From BOG-908 sp964247675 (GTDB lineage: Bacteria > Pseudomonadota > Alphaproteobacteria > Acetobacterales > Acetobacteraceae): DNA of 64,000 bases. This document shows positions 17,738 through 27,242 of the stretch, one piece after another (the stretch's first letter is position 1; the number at the start of each line of letters is the position of its first letter). The stretch is from contig CAXTVW010000002.1 of the NCBI GenBank assembly GCA_964247675.1, forward strand, positions 17,099-81,098, given 5' to 3'. The notes under the pieces are model-generated. The model saw only the letters and a list, made by a program, of their open reading frames with translations, was not told the DNA's origin and did not search any database. The position numbers and the translations under genes were made by a program.

Positions 17738-18220
17738 ATGAGGACGCCGGACGATGTGTCGACGATGTAGCGGCTGTACGAGCTGGGCTGGGGCACGCGT
17801 CGGATCGCGGCCGAGGTTGAGTGCGATCGCGAGACGGTGCAGCGGTATCTGGCAGCTGGGGCCTGGTCGCCCTGGCGGGGTTCGATCCGGCCCGGCCAGC
17901 TGGCGGGACAGGCTGCTTGGATCTGAGCGGCTACGGCGTCACCGCGGCAACGCGGACGTGGTGCGTCAGGAGCTGGCGTCCGAGCTTGGCATCGTGGTGA
18001 GCCTGCGAACGGGGGAGCGGTCGGTGTCGCACCTGCAGCGCGAGTTCACGGCGGAGGCGCTGGCGACCGTGCAGGTCGAAACGCCGCCGGGCCGCCAGCT
18101 GCAGATCAACTTCGGCCAGCGCCGGATCGCAGTCGTGGGCGAGGACCCGGGCCGCGTGTCCCTTTGTGGCGATCCTCGGTCTCTGGCCGGATACGAGCAG
18201 GTGACGGGAAGCGGCCGGTG
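17738..18220 (+). pseudogene. IS21-family IstA transposase, N-terminal fragment
   Basis: ATG 17738 opens a frame that hits TAG at codon 11 and then reads an IstA HTH (LYELGWGTRRIAAEVECDRE; TVQRYLAAGAW). A frameshift near 17900 leads to LRRHRGNADVVRQELASELG and ETPPGRQLQINFGQRR, the start of the IS21 catalytic region. The sequence then ends, so most of istA and all of istB are missing. Confidence 0.65.
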
Positions 18221-18334
18221 AACGCCGTGGCCGCCGACCAGCGACACTGCTCGTCGCTTCCTTCGCGACACCAATCGCCAGCCCCATGCGCTCGACTGAG
18301 CGGCATAGGGCTGGTGTGCCTGAGTCGAAACGAC

Positions 18335-18982
18335 TTACAGCGAAACCGTCGTACCTATGCCGACAGGCGACAGCGCAAGAGCCGCTTCGACCAGGTCGCG
18401 ACAGCACTTTCGGGCAATTTTGTCCTGCCCGTCCAGATCGTAGGAACTGCCTCGCAACTCGTAGCGAGCCATCCCAAGGACATAAGTGCGAGCTCGTTCG
18501 TCGGCCGCCGGGTCTGGCTGGATATTCCCTGCCGCTATCGCGTCCCAGTCGACCGATGGCCGGCTGTCCCCGATCTGGAAGAGAACCCGTGATAGCGCAA
18601 AGCGGGCTGGCCGTTCCACACCACCGAAATAGACGCGCCGCACGGCTACGTGATGTCGGGGTTCCGGCGTAACAAGAAGTCCATAACGCAGCTCGCCATC
18701 CTGCATTTTAAGGAAAGTGACGTAATTAGGTTCAAGATTTCCGACCGCGCTCCAGCACGTCTCGTATGTCAGGCTCGGGAATGCCTTCGTGAGTTTCTCG
18801 CGTTCGAACTTGCACACGTCCGGATCCACTTTTCCTCGATGAACCGAACGCGCGAAGTCGCGCGTGATGGTTGGCTGATCGCGGCAATCAAGCAGGGAAG
18901 TGTAAGCTGGATACACTTTTGAAGGATAGAGCGTGCCTTTCGCAACGAAGGTGGTGGCCGCAGGGGCTATCAAACCGGTCAT
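18335..18982 (-). CDS. Hypothetical protein
   Basis: An uninterrupted 215-residue frame with balanced composition, so probably a real gene although it sits in decayed island DNA (MTGLIAPAATTFVAKGTLYP; WSAVGNLEPNYVTFLKMQDG; ARTYVLGMARYELRGSSYDL). It has several Cys and a basic/acidic mix but no obvious signal peptide or membrane helix. I do not recognise a family. The start is taken at ATG 18982. Confidence 0.55.
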   Translation of the reverse strand: MTGLIAPAATTFVAKGTLYPSKVYPAYTSLLDCRDQPTITRDFARSVHRGKVDPDVCKFEREKLTKAFPSLTYETCWSAVGNLEPNYVTFLKMQDGELRYGLLVTPEPRHHVAVRRVYFGGVERPARFALSRVLFQIGDSRPSVDWDAIAAGNIQPDPAADERARTYVLGMARYELRGSSYDLDGQDKIARKCCRDLVEAALALSPVGIGTTVSL

Positions 18983-19501
18983 GTCACTCGTCTCCGTGTG
19001 GGCCGCACAAAAGTCTCGCTAATCAGCCAACCTGCAAAGAAATTAATTTGCGCACTCATCACCTACTTTCTCTTGCGAGCTTTAGAATTCCATGCATACA
19101 GGACCTCAGGTCGTTCTAAAGTTCCTATGTCCCGGCTTCAAAGATGCGTCCGCTTTGTCAAAGTTCGGGAACGGCTGGAAGATGTCGGAACGACGTCCTT
19201 ATCTATCGGGTGCCCCGGGCGCTGCCGGAAGCCGGGGCGCCCGACGCCGCTCACACTCGAGAAAATACGGGTGGTGGGTGCAAGATCTCCGGTGCGCCGG
19301 CGTAAATACTTTCGGTTTCCCTGTGCTTGGCGGCGACAGTTAGTTCGTGCCTCGAAGCGCGGGGCTTTTTGCATTTCCTGGCGGGCTCGGTGGCAGTTCT
19401 CATTGCGGGAGGAACCCCTCCTTTTGACGCAAGACCCTGTACAAGAGGCCTTGCGGATGATGACGCGCCGCCAGCCGTTATATACGACTCCGGCCGCGCG
19501 A
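18983..19501. other. No gene seen
   Basis: The stretch between the hypothetical gene and the integrase remnant. It has locally lower GC (19020-19110) and no frame with coding character on either strand. Confidence 0.4.
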
Positions 19502-21529
19502 CTATCGCTTAAGGCGGATGAGAGGGGTCGACTTATCCGACCTGCCCGAGCGAGTCACCTCGCCGGCCTGCGGCGTAGGCCTGCGCAGACGCGGTCTGCG
19601 CCCCCGTTTCGTTGCAATCATGGTTTGCAGGCGGATCGGCTGGTTCGTCAGTTCTGCCGTGACGACAGGCAGTTTCTGAAGCGCTTCGAGCTTGCGGGGA
19701 AGCCGGGTGTCGCTGCGGTAGCGCTCCTCCGCTTCGCTGGCGCCGCCATGCCCGAGAATGTCCTGGCGCCACTCCAGCATGACCTCGGTAACGTCAACGC
19801 GTCGTCATCCGAATGGCGGAAGGAATGAAACGTCTTGTTGGTGCTGTCCGCGTCCGCGACGGCCGCTTTCAGGCCCTTCGACCAGTCATCGTGAAGCTGG
19901 TCGCCAAGCAAGCGGTCCCTTCCGTCGCCGGAAGGAGGTCAGGGAACAGCAGATCGTAGCCGAGCGCGTCGACGGCCAGGATGTACTTGGCCAGCCCGAG
20001 ATGCAGCAGTTCCGGGTGGATCGGCACCCGCTGCTTCGACTGCGGGTTCCTTAGGGAACGTTGTTTGTTCGGCCGCAGGTCGAAATCGGCACATCCGCGT
20101 CCAGCACGATATCCGCGATCATCAGGCCGGATACCTCTTCGCGCCGCGTCATACTGTAATGCGCGATGAGAGGAGCCAATAGAGACCGTCATGGACTACG
20201 TAATTGCCGGCGGCCCAGCGCCTGGGCTCGCCCTCGCAACCGGCCCAAACGGGCTGGCGGAAAATCGAGACTAAATCGTCCGGCGTGAACGCGTCGCGGT
20301 CGTCACGGTCGCGCGTCTTTTTCCGAGCCCGCATACTCGTCAGCGAAATCGCGGCTTGAGGATTGTGGCCACGGGAGATGGCGTGCGCCAGCGATTCCCC
20401 CAGTTGCGTCAGGTGCCGGTTGATGGTCGCGCCGCTGAGGCCCCGCTCGTCCGGCGGCAGACGCGCGCCGCGTCCCAAAAGCTCTTCGACGCTGCGTTCC
20501 GCATCCCGCGGCGACTTTCCGTATGTTTTCGGTATCGCCAGCAGGACATCGACGTATCTGCCCATGTCTGCCTGGGTGAGGCGGCTGAAGCGGTCGTGCC
20601 CGATGGCCTTCACCAGCAGGATCGCCGACTGGGCGGCCTGACGCGCGGTCTTCTGGGACCACTCGCCGAGCTGGATTTCATGTTGCCGAAGCGCTCCCCC
20701 AGCGCGCCGATGGTTGGCTCATTCGCAATGGGCGACCCGGGTTCGCCTGCCGCTCGTTCTACGGGGGTCGCGGGTTGCGACGCGCAGCCAGGCTGCGCGC
20801 TCGCCGCCGATGGTGTGGGCAGGGCAGCCTCGTGTCCTGCCGTGAAGGCGACCGGGCCGGCGGGCGTTGTCTCTCCGAACGCCAGACCAATGTCGTCTTC
20901 AACCGTGCAGCCCCAACACGGCTGCGTGTTCAGGTAGGCGACCGCCATACCGCGATAGAAGGCGTGCTCCGTTTGAGCCAGGGTCAGGGCGTTCACCTCG
21001 ATGCCGGACGCGTGCCGTTTGATCAGGTAGTCCAGGGTTGCATCAGCCGGCGGGACGATCTTCTCCGCGCGGAACGCGTAGAGGAGCCGGTCGAGAAGTC
21101 CGGCCTCGGATTAATCGAGCCCCAAGGCCGCGATCGTATCCGGATCGATGGGCGCTTTCGCCGCCCTGCCTTATTCGGCCAGAACCCGCTAGGCGGCGCG
21201 GTTACGGTCTCTCCCCAGACGCCCTTTGTCGCGCCGCCTACCATGGCGGTTCGGCCGAGCAACGCGCCGTTCTCCAGGCAGAGCGCCTGGTTGCGTGCCG
21301 TCTCGCGCAGGATCTCCTTGACCTGGTCCAGCGTGAGCCGGCCGCTGCTCAGATCGATTGCCAGTCTCTCGCTCACCCAGCTCAACTCCATGCCAAAACG
21401 CCGAGCCTGCCCCTTGCTCGCAGTGTGCAGGCTCATCTGGAAAACGGGCAGGCGGTCGTCCGTCCCCGTCAAGCGCTTTCGCCAATAATAGAAGGCGCCG
21501 CGACGGAGGAGATGCTGGCCGGCCATCAT
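19502..21529 (-). pseudogene. Tyrosine-type site-specific integrase, decayed
   Basis: Ordered pieces in different minus frames form a phage/island integrase. They are an N-terminal part (AFYYWRKRLTGTDDRLPVFQ; WVSERLAIDLSSGRLTLDQV), a linker with an in-frame stop (APIDPDTIAALGLD then TAA), a core-binding part (FSRLTQADMGRYVDVLLAIP; NRHLTQLGESLAHAISRG), a catalytic part (FDLRPNKQRSLRNPQSKQRV), the HxxR region (NKTFHSFRHS) and the C-terminal motif (DILGHGGASEAEERY). At least four frameshifts or stops make it inactive. The 5' end lies about 100 bp from the tRNA-Gln 3' end, the classic position for an island integrase. Confidence 0.8.
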
Positions 21530-21626
21530 ATGCTACACTCCTGTTTACCAGGTGGGTGCATCACCGCCGCACATGTGCCCCGGCTTATGCCAGAACACGA
21601 ACGAACGCAGAGACTTAGGACGGTGC

Positions 21627-21701
21627 TGGCTGGGGCGGGAGGATTCGAACCTCCGCATGGCGGAATCAAAATCCGCTGCCTTACCGCTTGGCGACGCCCC
21701 A
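21627..21701 (-). tRNA. tRNA-Gln (anticodon UUG)
   Basis: The minus strand folds as a tRNA. Acceptor arms TGGGGCG/CGCCCCA pair, the anticodon stem GCGGA/TCCGC carries loop TTTTGAT with anticodon TTG, the T-loop reads GGTTCGAATCC, and G73 is followed by an encoded CCA. It lies between ispE and the broken integrase. Its 3' end is the likely attachment site of the island on the left. Confidence 0.95.
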
Positions 21702-21713
21702 TCCGCGCCCCCG

Positions 21714-22571
21714 CTATAAGGTGTTGGCGCCACCATCGTAAAGTGGGCCGCCCCAGCACCAGCGCCCGGCCTGCGCCAAAGCGGCCGCGGCGCCGCTGGC
21801 CTCGCCAGGGGTGGCGAACAGGGCGAAACAGGTTGCGCCGGAGCCGCTCATGCGCGCCAGCATGGCGCCAGGGTAGGACGCCAACACGGCCAGCAACACG
21901 CCTATAGCGGGGCAGAGCGCGATTGCCGGCGCCTGGAGGTCGTTACCGCCCTGGGCGAGGTCGCTGGCCAGGGACGCGGCGTCCGGCCAGGCTTCCGGCA
22001 GCGGGAGCGCTGCGGAGAACGCGCCGCCACGAGCGCGGAAGACGGCCTGCGTGGCCAGCGCGATGCCGGGATTGGCGAGCAGGAGGCCACATTCCGGCAG
22101 CGTCGGCGCGGGTGCCAGGATCTCGCCTATGCCGGACATGCGGCACGGCCGGCTGGCAAGGCAAACAGGCACGTCGGCGCCAAGACGTGCGGCGATCGCG
22201 TGCATCGCCTCGGCCGGAAGCGCCAGGTTCCACAGGCGGGACAGCGCGCGCAGCGTGGCCGCCGCATCCGCCGAGCCGCCACCTATGCCGGACGCCACCG
22301 GCAGGTTCTTCTCCAAGTGCAGCGCAGCGCGCGGGGCGATGCCGGCAGCTTCCGCCAAAGCGCGGGCGGCGCGCAGCACAAGGTTGTCCGGGTCGTGCGA
22401 CAGGGCCTGGGCGAACGGCCCTGCGACGGTGAGCGAGAGGGCATCCGCGGGCACGGCGGTCACGATGTCATGCGCGCCGGCAAAGGCGACCACGCTGTCT
22501 AGCAGGTGGTAGCCGTCCGGGCGGCGGCCGGTGACGTGCAGGGTGAGGTTGATCTTGGCGGGCGCGCGCAT
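21714..22571 (-). CDS. ispE: 4-diphosphocytidyl-2-C-methyl-D-erythritol kinase
   Basis: A GHMP kinase of about 285 residues that phosphorylates CDP-methylerythritol in the MEP isoprenoid pathway. The start ATG 22571 gives MRAPAKINLTLHVTGRRPDG, the family's conserved N-terminus with the catalytic Lys. The ATP loop is LPVASGIGGGSADAAATLRA, and the third GHMP motif is LARMSGSGATCFALF. An upstream ATG would add about 20 unrelated residues. It lies 12 bp from tRNA-Gln, is on the same strand, and marks the return to core chromosome. Confidence 0.95.
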   Translation of the reverse strand: MRAPAKINLTLHVTGRRPDGYHLLDSVVAFAGAHDIVTAVPADALSLTVAGPFAQALSHDPDNLVLRAARALAEAAGIAPRAALHLEKNLPVASGIGGGSADAAATLRALSRLWNLALPAEAMHAIAARLGADVPVCLASRPCRMSGIGEILAPAPTLPECGLLLANPGIALATQAVFRARGGAFSAALPLPEAWPDAASLASDLAQGGNDLQAPAIALCPAIGVLLAVLASYPGAMLARMSGSGATCFALFATPGEASGAAAALAQAGRWCWGGPLYDGGANTL

Positions 22572-22633
22572 GCCAGCGTGAATAGCGGGGCTGGAGGCGG
22601 AGTGCGAACGCGCTTGGGTGCAGGCAAGCAAGG

Positions 22634-22778
22634 AAGGCCTTCTTTTTTGAAAAAAAGAAGCAAAAAACTTTTGCTACTCCGACGCTGAAACAGGTCGGTT
22701 GTGTCCTGCTGCACCCGGCTGGTGCGGATGCGGGAGATAAAAGTTTTTTGCTTCTTTTTTTCAAAAAAGAAGGCCTTC
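22634..22778. repeat. Dispersed hairpin element, copy 1
   Basis: The left arm (CTTC-type hairpin) ends near 22673 and the reverse-complementary right arm spans 22739-22778. It lies between ispE and ada and ends 23 bp before the ada ATG. Confidence 0.9.
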
Positions 22779-22801
22779 CTTACTTCCCTTGGAGGGCAAC
22801 A

Positions 22802-23854
22802 ATGCTCGCAAAAATCCTAGACGCCGACACCTGCCTGCAAGCCGTGCGCGAGCGCGACGCGCGGCAGGACGGCCAGTTCTACTACTCGGTCGCCACCACC
22901 GGGGTGTATTGCAGCCCGTCCTGCAAGGCGCGGCCGGCATTGCGGGCGAACATGGCGTTCCACACAAGCCGTGAAGCGGCCGAGCACGCGGGTTTCCGCC
23001 CGTGCAAGCGCTGCCGGCCCGATTTGCCGCCTCGCGGCGAGCGGGAGGCGGCGCTGGTGGCGGCGGCCTGCCGGACCATCGAGGCGGCGGAGGAGGCGCC
23101 GAGCCTGGCCGGGCTGGCGACCCAGGCAGGGCTGACCGCGCAGAATTTCCACCGGCTGTTCCGCCGTGTGGCCGGCGTCACGCCCGCCTCCTACGCGCGG
23201 GCGCACCGGGCGGCCCAGGTGCGGCAGCACCTCGCGGCCGGTGCCAGCGTGACGCAGGCGCTGTATGATGGCGGTTTCAACTCTACCGGCCGGTTCTACG
23301 AGGCGGCGCCCGCGATGCTCGGCATGACCCCAGGCGCATTCCGCGCCGGCGGACGCGGTGAGACCATCGGCTACGCGTTCGGGCACTCGGCGCTCGGGCT
23401 GGTGCTGGTGGCGGGCTCGGGCCGGGGCATATGCGCCATCCTGCTGGGCGACGATGCGGCGGTGCTGTTGGCCGATTTGAGAGCGCGTTTCCCGGCGGCA
23501 GGCGTAGCGGCGGCGGAGCCTGGGTTTGCCGACACGGTCGGTCACGTCGTGGCGGCCGTGGACCGTCCCGAAGCGGCGCACGCGCTGCCGTTGGACATCA
23601 GGGGCACCGCTTTTCAGCAGCGCGTCTGGGAGGTGCTGCGCGCCATCCCGGCCGGCAAGACGTTGAGCTACGCCCAGGTGGCGGCGCGGCTCGGCAGCCC
23701 GGCGGCGGTGCGCGCGGTGGCTGGCGCGTGTGCGGCGAACAAGCTGGCCGTGGCCGTGCCGTGCCACCGCGTGGTTGCGTCCGACGGAACGCTGGCGGGG
23801 TATCGGTGGGGGCTGGCGCGGAAACAGGCGTTGTTGGAGCGGGAAAGGAAGTAA
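22802..23854 (+). CDS. ada: Bifunctional Ada-type DNA alkylation regulator / O6-methylguanine-DNA methyltransferase
   Basis: The 350 residues have the three Ada parts. The N-terminal zinc domain has ligands Cys37, Cys41, Cys68 and Cys71 (YCSPSCKARP; PCKRCRPD); Cys37 corresponds to the methyl-phosphotriester acceptor. An AraC-type HTH follows (LAGLATQAGLTAQNFHRLFR; GFNSTGRFYEAAPAMLGMTP). The C-terminal methyltransferase has the active Cys in AVPCHRVV at about 320. It repairs alkylated DNA and, once methylated, activates its own regulon. ATG 22802 follows GGAGGG at good spacing. It stands alone between dispersed repeats. Confidence 0.95.
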   Translation: MLAKILDADTCLQAVRERDARQDGQFYYSVATTGVYCSPSCKARPALRANMAFHTSREAAEHAGFRPCKRCRPDLPPRGEREAALVAAACRTIEAAEEAPSLAGLATQAGLTAQNFHRLFRRVAGVTPASYARAHRAAQVRQHLAAGASVTQALYDGGFNSTGRFYEAAPAMLGMTPGAFRAGGRGETIGYAFGHSALGLVLVAGSGRGICAILLGDDAAVLLADLRARFPAAGVAAAEPGFADTVGHVVAAVDRPEAAHALPLDIRGTAFQQRVWEVLRAIPAGKTLSYAQVAARLGSPAAVRAVAGACAANKLAVAVPCHRVVASDGTLAGYRWGLARKQALLERERK

Positions 23855-23885
23855 GCAAGCCTTCTTTCTTGAAAACTTCTGCTCC
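23854..23885. repeat. Dispersed hairpin element, decayed single arm (copy 2)
   Basis: AAGCAAGCCTTC...TTGAAAACTTC immediately after the ada stop is a degenerate left arm. No right arm is visible. Confidence 0.6.
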
Positions 23886-24033
23886 TCCGCCTGCATCAAA
23901 GCGAGCGCCGGCTTTGCGAGGACGCGCATTTGCACAACTTGCGCTGCTTGCCTCTGCCAAACCACACCGCAACGGCTGTTGCGCAACAGTATAGTTCCGG
24001 CTAGGTTCTGATCCGCAACTAGGGTGGCTTACC

Positions 24034-24537
24034 ATGCGCTGTTCCGGGATTACCGCGGGTCTTCTGATGGCTGTCTTCCTGGCCGGCTGCAGTGCCGAAG
24101 GACAGATGACGCTGCAATCGTCCGCTCCTGCCACCAATCTTCCGGCCAACCCATCGTTACGGCTGGTGGTGAACGCGGTGGCTCCGGACAGCACCGATCA
24201 GTTGCTCGACATACGCTCGGCAATCTTCAGCCAGCTGAGCGCCACGGGGCAGTATTCCAAGGTGGTGCTGGACAACGAGCCGACGGACCTGATCATGAAG
24301 GTCGACATTACGAAGTATTCGAAGGTCTCGGTCGGTGAACGGTTGCTCGTCGGTGCGCTGGCGGGACGCAACCGGGTGGGCGGAGAGGTCACCGTCACGC
24401 AGACGGCCACGAACACGGTCATCAAGACGTTCGAGGCCGACGGCGCCTCGGCCGCACACCCGCTGTCGTCGGAGTCGGGCCTGTCGGACGCCGTGCGTGA
24501 AATGGCCAAGCAGGTCGTCTCCGTCCCGGTCGCCTGA
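24034..24537 (+). CDS. DUF4410-like lipoprotein
   Basis: The 167 residues have a lipobox signal peptide (LLMAVFLAGC). The mature domain, starting SLRLVVNAVAPDSTDQLLDI and running to LIMKVDITKYSKVSVGERLL, resembles the DUF4410 family of outer-membrane-linked lipoproteins. Its function is not established. A second, shorter lipoprotein gene starts 8 bp after the stop, so the pair probably forms an operon and may act together. Confidence 0.75.
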   Translation: MRCSGITAGLLMAVFLAGCSAEGQMTLQSSAPATNLPANPSLRLVVNAVAPDSTDQLLDIRSAIFSQLSATGQYSKVVLDNEPTDLIMKVDITKYSKVSVGERLLVGALAGRNRVGGEVTVTQTATNTVIKTFEADGASAAHPLSSESGLSDAVREMAKQVVSVPVA

Positions 24538-24545
24538 CGCCCGGC

Positions 24546-24935
24546 ATGCGAACGCTCTGCGGCCTTACGGCCCTGCTGGTGCTGCCTGGTTGCGCGTCGC
24601 TACTGGGCTCGCGCGAGCAGCCGATCGCCGTTGAGACCACGCCGCCTGGTGCGCACTGCCTGGTGCTGCGCTCCGGCGCCAAGATAGCGGAGATCGCCCA
24701 GACCCCGGCTACCATCGTTCTGCGCAAGAGCCCGCTAGACATCGTGTTCCTGTGTGACAAGCCAGGCTACCAGCAGGCCTCTTCAGTGAACGGTGCGGAT
24801 GTGTCGTCTGGCGCCGTCGCCAGCGCCGTGCTGTGGGGCGGCACGGGTTGGGCCGTGGACTCGATGACGGGCACGGCAAACAGCTACCAGCCGCGTGTGC
24901 GTCTCACGCTCGCGGCCCTGCAAGCGGGACGGTAA
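24546..24935 (+). CDS. Small lipoprotein, PEGA-like
   Basis: The 129 residues have a lipobox (ALLVLPGC). The body begins REQPIAVETTPPGAHCLVLR, which resembles the PEGA-type beta-sandwich found in surface lipoproteins (VETTPPGA motif). A Gly/Ala-rich segment (SGAVASAVLWGGTGWAVDSM) looks membrane-associated. It follows the DUF4410-like gene by 8 bp. The exact role is unknown. Confidence 0.7.
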   Translation: MRTLCGLTALLVLPGCASLLGSREQPIAVETTPPGAHCLVLRSGAKIAEIAQTPATIVLRKSPLDIVFLCDKPGYQQASSVNGADVSSGAVASAVLWGGTGWAVDSMTGTANSYQPRVRLTLAALQAGR

Positions 24936-24942
24936 GCAAACA

Positions 24943-25083
24943 AAGCCTTCTTATCTGCGAGAGCAGCAAAAGCGTTTTCTCGCCGCATTTGCACAAGCCA
25001 AATGCTTCCACAGACGCCGAAGCGCGACAACGTCGGGGTAAGCAAAAGTTTTTTGCTTCTTTTTTGCAAAAAAGAAGGCCTTG
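24943..25083. repeat. Dispersed hairpin element, copy 3
   Basis: The left arm is eroded (AAAGCCTTCTTATCT...AGCAGCAAAAGCG) and the right arm at 25044-25083 is intact. It lies downstream of the lipoprotein pair. Confidence 0.75.
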
Positions 25084-25420
25084 CTTCCTTTTTGCCAAGC
25101 ACACGCCAAGTGCATTCTGGAAAGAAGGCCACTCTAGACTGGACACGTATCCGCAAAGAGCGCGACCTACTGTCGGATCCTGCGAGCGTAGTTTGCCAAC
25201 GCCAGTGACGATTTCGCGTAAGCCGTAGCTGCGCACCAAGTTTTCCTGCCCGCGCAGCCTCAGTAGTTTGATAATTGCCCGCGGCGTCAGCAACTCGGCG
25301 GTGGAAAGTCAACCGAAACCACGCGCGAACCGCAGGGAGTTGGACGGCGCGGCGGCGGTGCAGTTTATGCAGGCGCAGAGACAAAGACTATTGGCTTTGT
25401 CTCCACCAGAACGCCCACTC
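25084..25420. other. Non-coding stretch after the lipoproteins
   Basis: There is no convincing gene between the repeat and pntB. It contains the terminator-like hairpin at 25379-25402. Confidence 0.5.
25379..25402 (-). terminator. Hairpin downstream of pntB
   Basis: AGACAAAG and CTTTGTCT form a perfect 8-bp stem with an 8-base loop, 19 bp beyond the pntB stop. It is not followed by a strong T-run, so it may act as a transcript end protector rather than a strict intrinsic terminator. Confidence 0.45.
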
Positions 25421-26827
25421 TCAGCTATCCAGAGCCGCGACAACCTCCTCCGTCATCTTCTTCGCGTCGCCGAACAACATCATCGTGTTCGGCCGGAAGA
25501 ACAGCTCGTTATCCACGCCGGCATACCCCGACGCCATCGAGCGCTTGATGAACAGCACGGTGCGCGCCTTTTCCACGTCCAGGATCGGCATGCCGTAGAT
25601 GGCTGACGTGGTGTCCGTCTTGGCCGCCGGGTTCGTCACGTCGTTGGCGCCGATCACGTAGGCCACGTCGGCGGTGCTGAACTCGTTGTTGATCTGCTCC
25701 AGCTCAAATACGTCGTCGTAGGGAACATTGGCTTCGGCCAGCAGAACGTTCATGTGGCCCGGCATGCGGCCGGCGACGGGGTGAATGGCGTAGCGCACAT
25801 CCACGCCTTCGGATTTCAGCTTGTCGGCCATCTCGCGCGTGGCGTGCTGGGCCTGCGCCACCGCCATGCCGTAGCCCGGCACGATGATCACTTTGGAGGC
25901 GTTCTTCATGATGAAGGCGGCATCCTCAGCGTTGCCGCTCCGCACCGTGCGGTCCCCCGCGCCGGCATGGGCCGCGGCGCCGCCGGAATCCGAGCCGAAG
26001 CCGCCGAGCAGCACGTTGAAGATGCTGCGGTTCATGCCCTTGCACATCACGTAGGAGAGAATGGCGCCCGACGCACCCACAAGCGCGCCGGTGATGATCA
26101 GCGCCAGGTTGCCGATGGTGAAGCCGATGCCGCAGGCCGCCCAGCCGGAATAGCTGTTCAGCATGGAAACGACGACCGGCATGTCCGCCCCGCCGATCGG
26201 GATGATCAGCAGGAAGCCGAGCAGCACGGCCAGCAAGGCGATGATCCAGAACACCGCCTGCGGCCCGCCATGCGTCACGAACACCACGATCAGCGCCAGG
26301 ACGGTCAGGCCGAGCACCAGGTTGAGCGGGTGCTGGAAGCGGAAGGTGATGGGCGTGCCGCGCATCAGCGCCTGCAGCTTGGCGAACGCGATGAGTGAGC
26401 CGCTGAAGGTGATGGCGCCAATTGCCAGGCCCACCGACATCTCGACCAGGCTTTCCGCGTGGATATGGTGCGGCACGCCGATGCCGAACGCGGCCGGTGC
26501 GTTCAGCGCGCCGGCGGCCACGAATACGGCCGCCAGGCCGACCAGCGAGTGGAACGCGGCCACGAGTTGCGGCAGCGCCGTCATCGCGATGCTGCGCGCC
26601 ACGTAGGCGCCGACAGCACCGCCGATGACGATGCCGGCAAGTATCCAGACATAGCCCTCGGCCATCATGCCGTGCCGGCCCAGCGTGGCCAGTATGGCGA
26701 TGGCCATGCCGATCATGCCGAACTGGTTGCCGCGGCGGGACGTGACAGGGCTGGAGAGGCCGCGCAGCGCCAGGATGAACAGGACGGCGGCGACGAGGTA
26801 GAGCAGCGAGGTGAGGTTGGTGGACAT
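25421..26827 (-). CDS. pntB: NAD(P) transhydrogenase subunit beta
   Basis: The 468 residues combine the polytopic proton channel (about nine helices) with the C-terminal NADP(H)-binding domain III. Motifs include VIIVPGYGMAVAQAQH and YVIGANDVTNPAAKTD, the NADP(H) site. With the two alpha subunits it couples proton entry to hydride transfer from NADH to NADP+, supplying NADPH. The gene is last in the three-gene run, 10 bp after pntA2. Confidence 0.95.
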   Translation of the reverse strand: MSTNLTSLLYLVAAVLFILALRGLSSPVTSRRGNQFGMIGMAIAILATLGRHGMMAEGYVWILAGIVIGGAVGAYVARSIAMTALPQLVAAFHSLVGLAAVFVAAGALNAPAAFGIGVPHHIHAESLVEMSVGLAIGAITFSGSLIAFAKLQALMRGTPITFRFQHPLNLVLGLTVLALIVVFVTHGGPQAVFWIIALLAVLLGFLLIIPIGGADMPVVVSMLNSYSGWAACGIGFTIGNLALIITGALVGASGAILSYVMCKGMNRSIFNVLLGGFGSDSGGAAAHAGAGDRTVRSGNAEDAAFIMKNASKVIIVPGYGMAVAQAQHATREMADKLKSEGVDVRYAIHPVAGRMPGHMNVLLAEANVPYDDVFELEQINNEFSTADVAYVIGANDVTNPAAKTDTTSAIYGMPILDVEKARTVLFIKRSMASGYAGVDNELFFRPNTMMLFGDAKKMTEEVVAALDS

Positions 26828-26837
26828 GTCGCCCGCT

Positions 26838-27242
26838 CTACTTCTTGATCTTGTTCTTGGACTGGAACATCGACAGCATTCTCTGGGTCACCAGGAAGCC
26901 GCCGAAAATGTTTACGCTGGCGAGCGTGACGGCAATGAAGCCGAAGATGTGCGGCAGGAAGCCGTGGCTCAGCCCGGTTGCCAGCATGGCGCCCACGATG
27001 ATGACGGACGAGATCCCGTTGGTGACTGCCATCAACGGCGAGTGTAGCGCCGGGGTCACGTTCCAGACCACGTAGTAGCCGACGAAGCAGGCCAGCAGAA
27101 AGATCGTCAGCAGGAAGATGAACGGCTCGGCCGCCGCGGTGACGGGAGCCGCCGTCTGCGAGAAGCCGTCGAGCTGGTGGGCCAGGTCGGCGGCCCGGGC
27201 GGCAATCTGGTGGGCCTGGTCGGCCAGGGAGTTGGGCATCAT
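26838..27242 (-). CDS. pntA2: NAD(P) transhydrogenase alpha subunit, membrane part
   Basis: The 134 residues have three to four membrane helices (FIFLLTIFLLACFVGYYVVW; PLMAVTNGISSVIIVGAMLA; FGFIAVTLASVNIFGGFLVT). It corresponds to the membrane portion that is fused to domain I in E. coli PntA but separate in many alphaproteobacteria. The start overlaps the pntA1 stop by 4 bp (ATGA), so the two are translationally coupled. Confidence 0.93.
   Translation of the reverse strand: MMPNSLADQAHQIAARAADLAHQLDGFSQTAAPVTAAAEPFIFLLTIFLLACFVGYYVVWNVTPALHSPLMAVTNGISSVIIVGAMLATGLSHGFLPHIFGFIAVTLASVNIFGGFLVTQRMLSMFQSKNKIKK

Noticed and set aside
18998..19828. 276-residue plus frame near the integrase
   Set aside because: It overlaps the C-terminal pieces of the decayed integrase on the other strand, has Arg-rich composition and no motif.
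21530..21640. A second copy of the tRNA-Gln 3' end (attachment repeat) inside the window
   Set aside because: No convincing direct repeat of the T-arm/acceptor sequence was found by eye in the left 21 kb; the other attachment site may be outside the window or lost.
22817..23986. 389-residue frame antisense to ada
   Set aside because: High-GC shadow frame with Arg/Ala/Gly bias and no motifs; the opposite strand has an unambiguous Ada protein.
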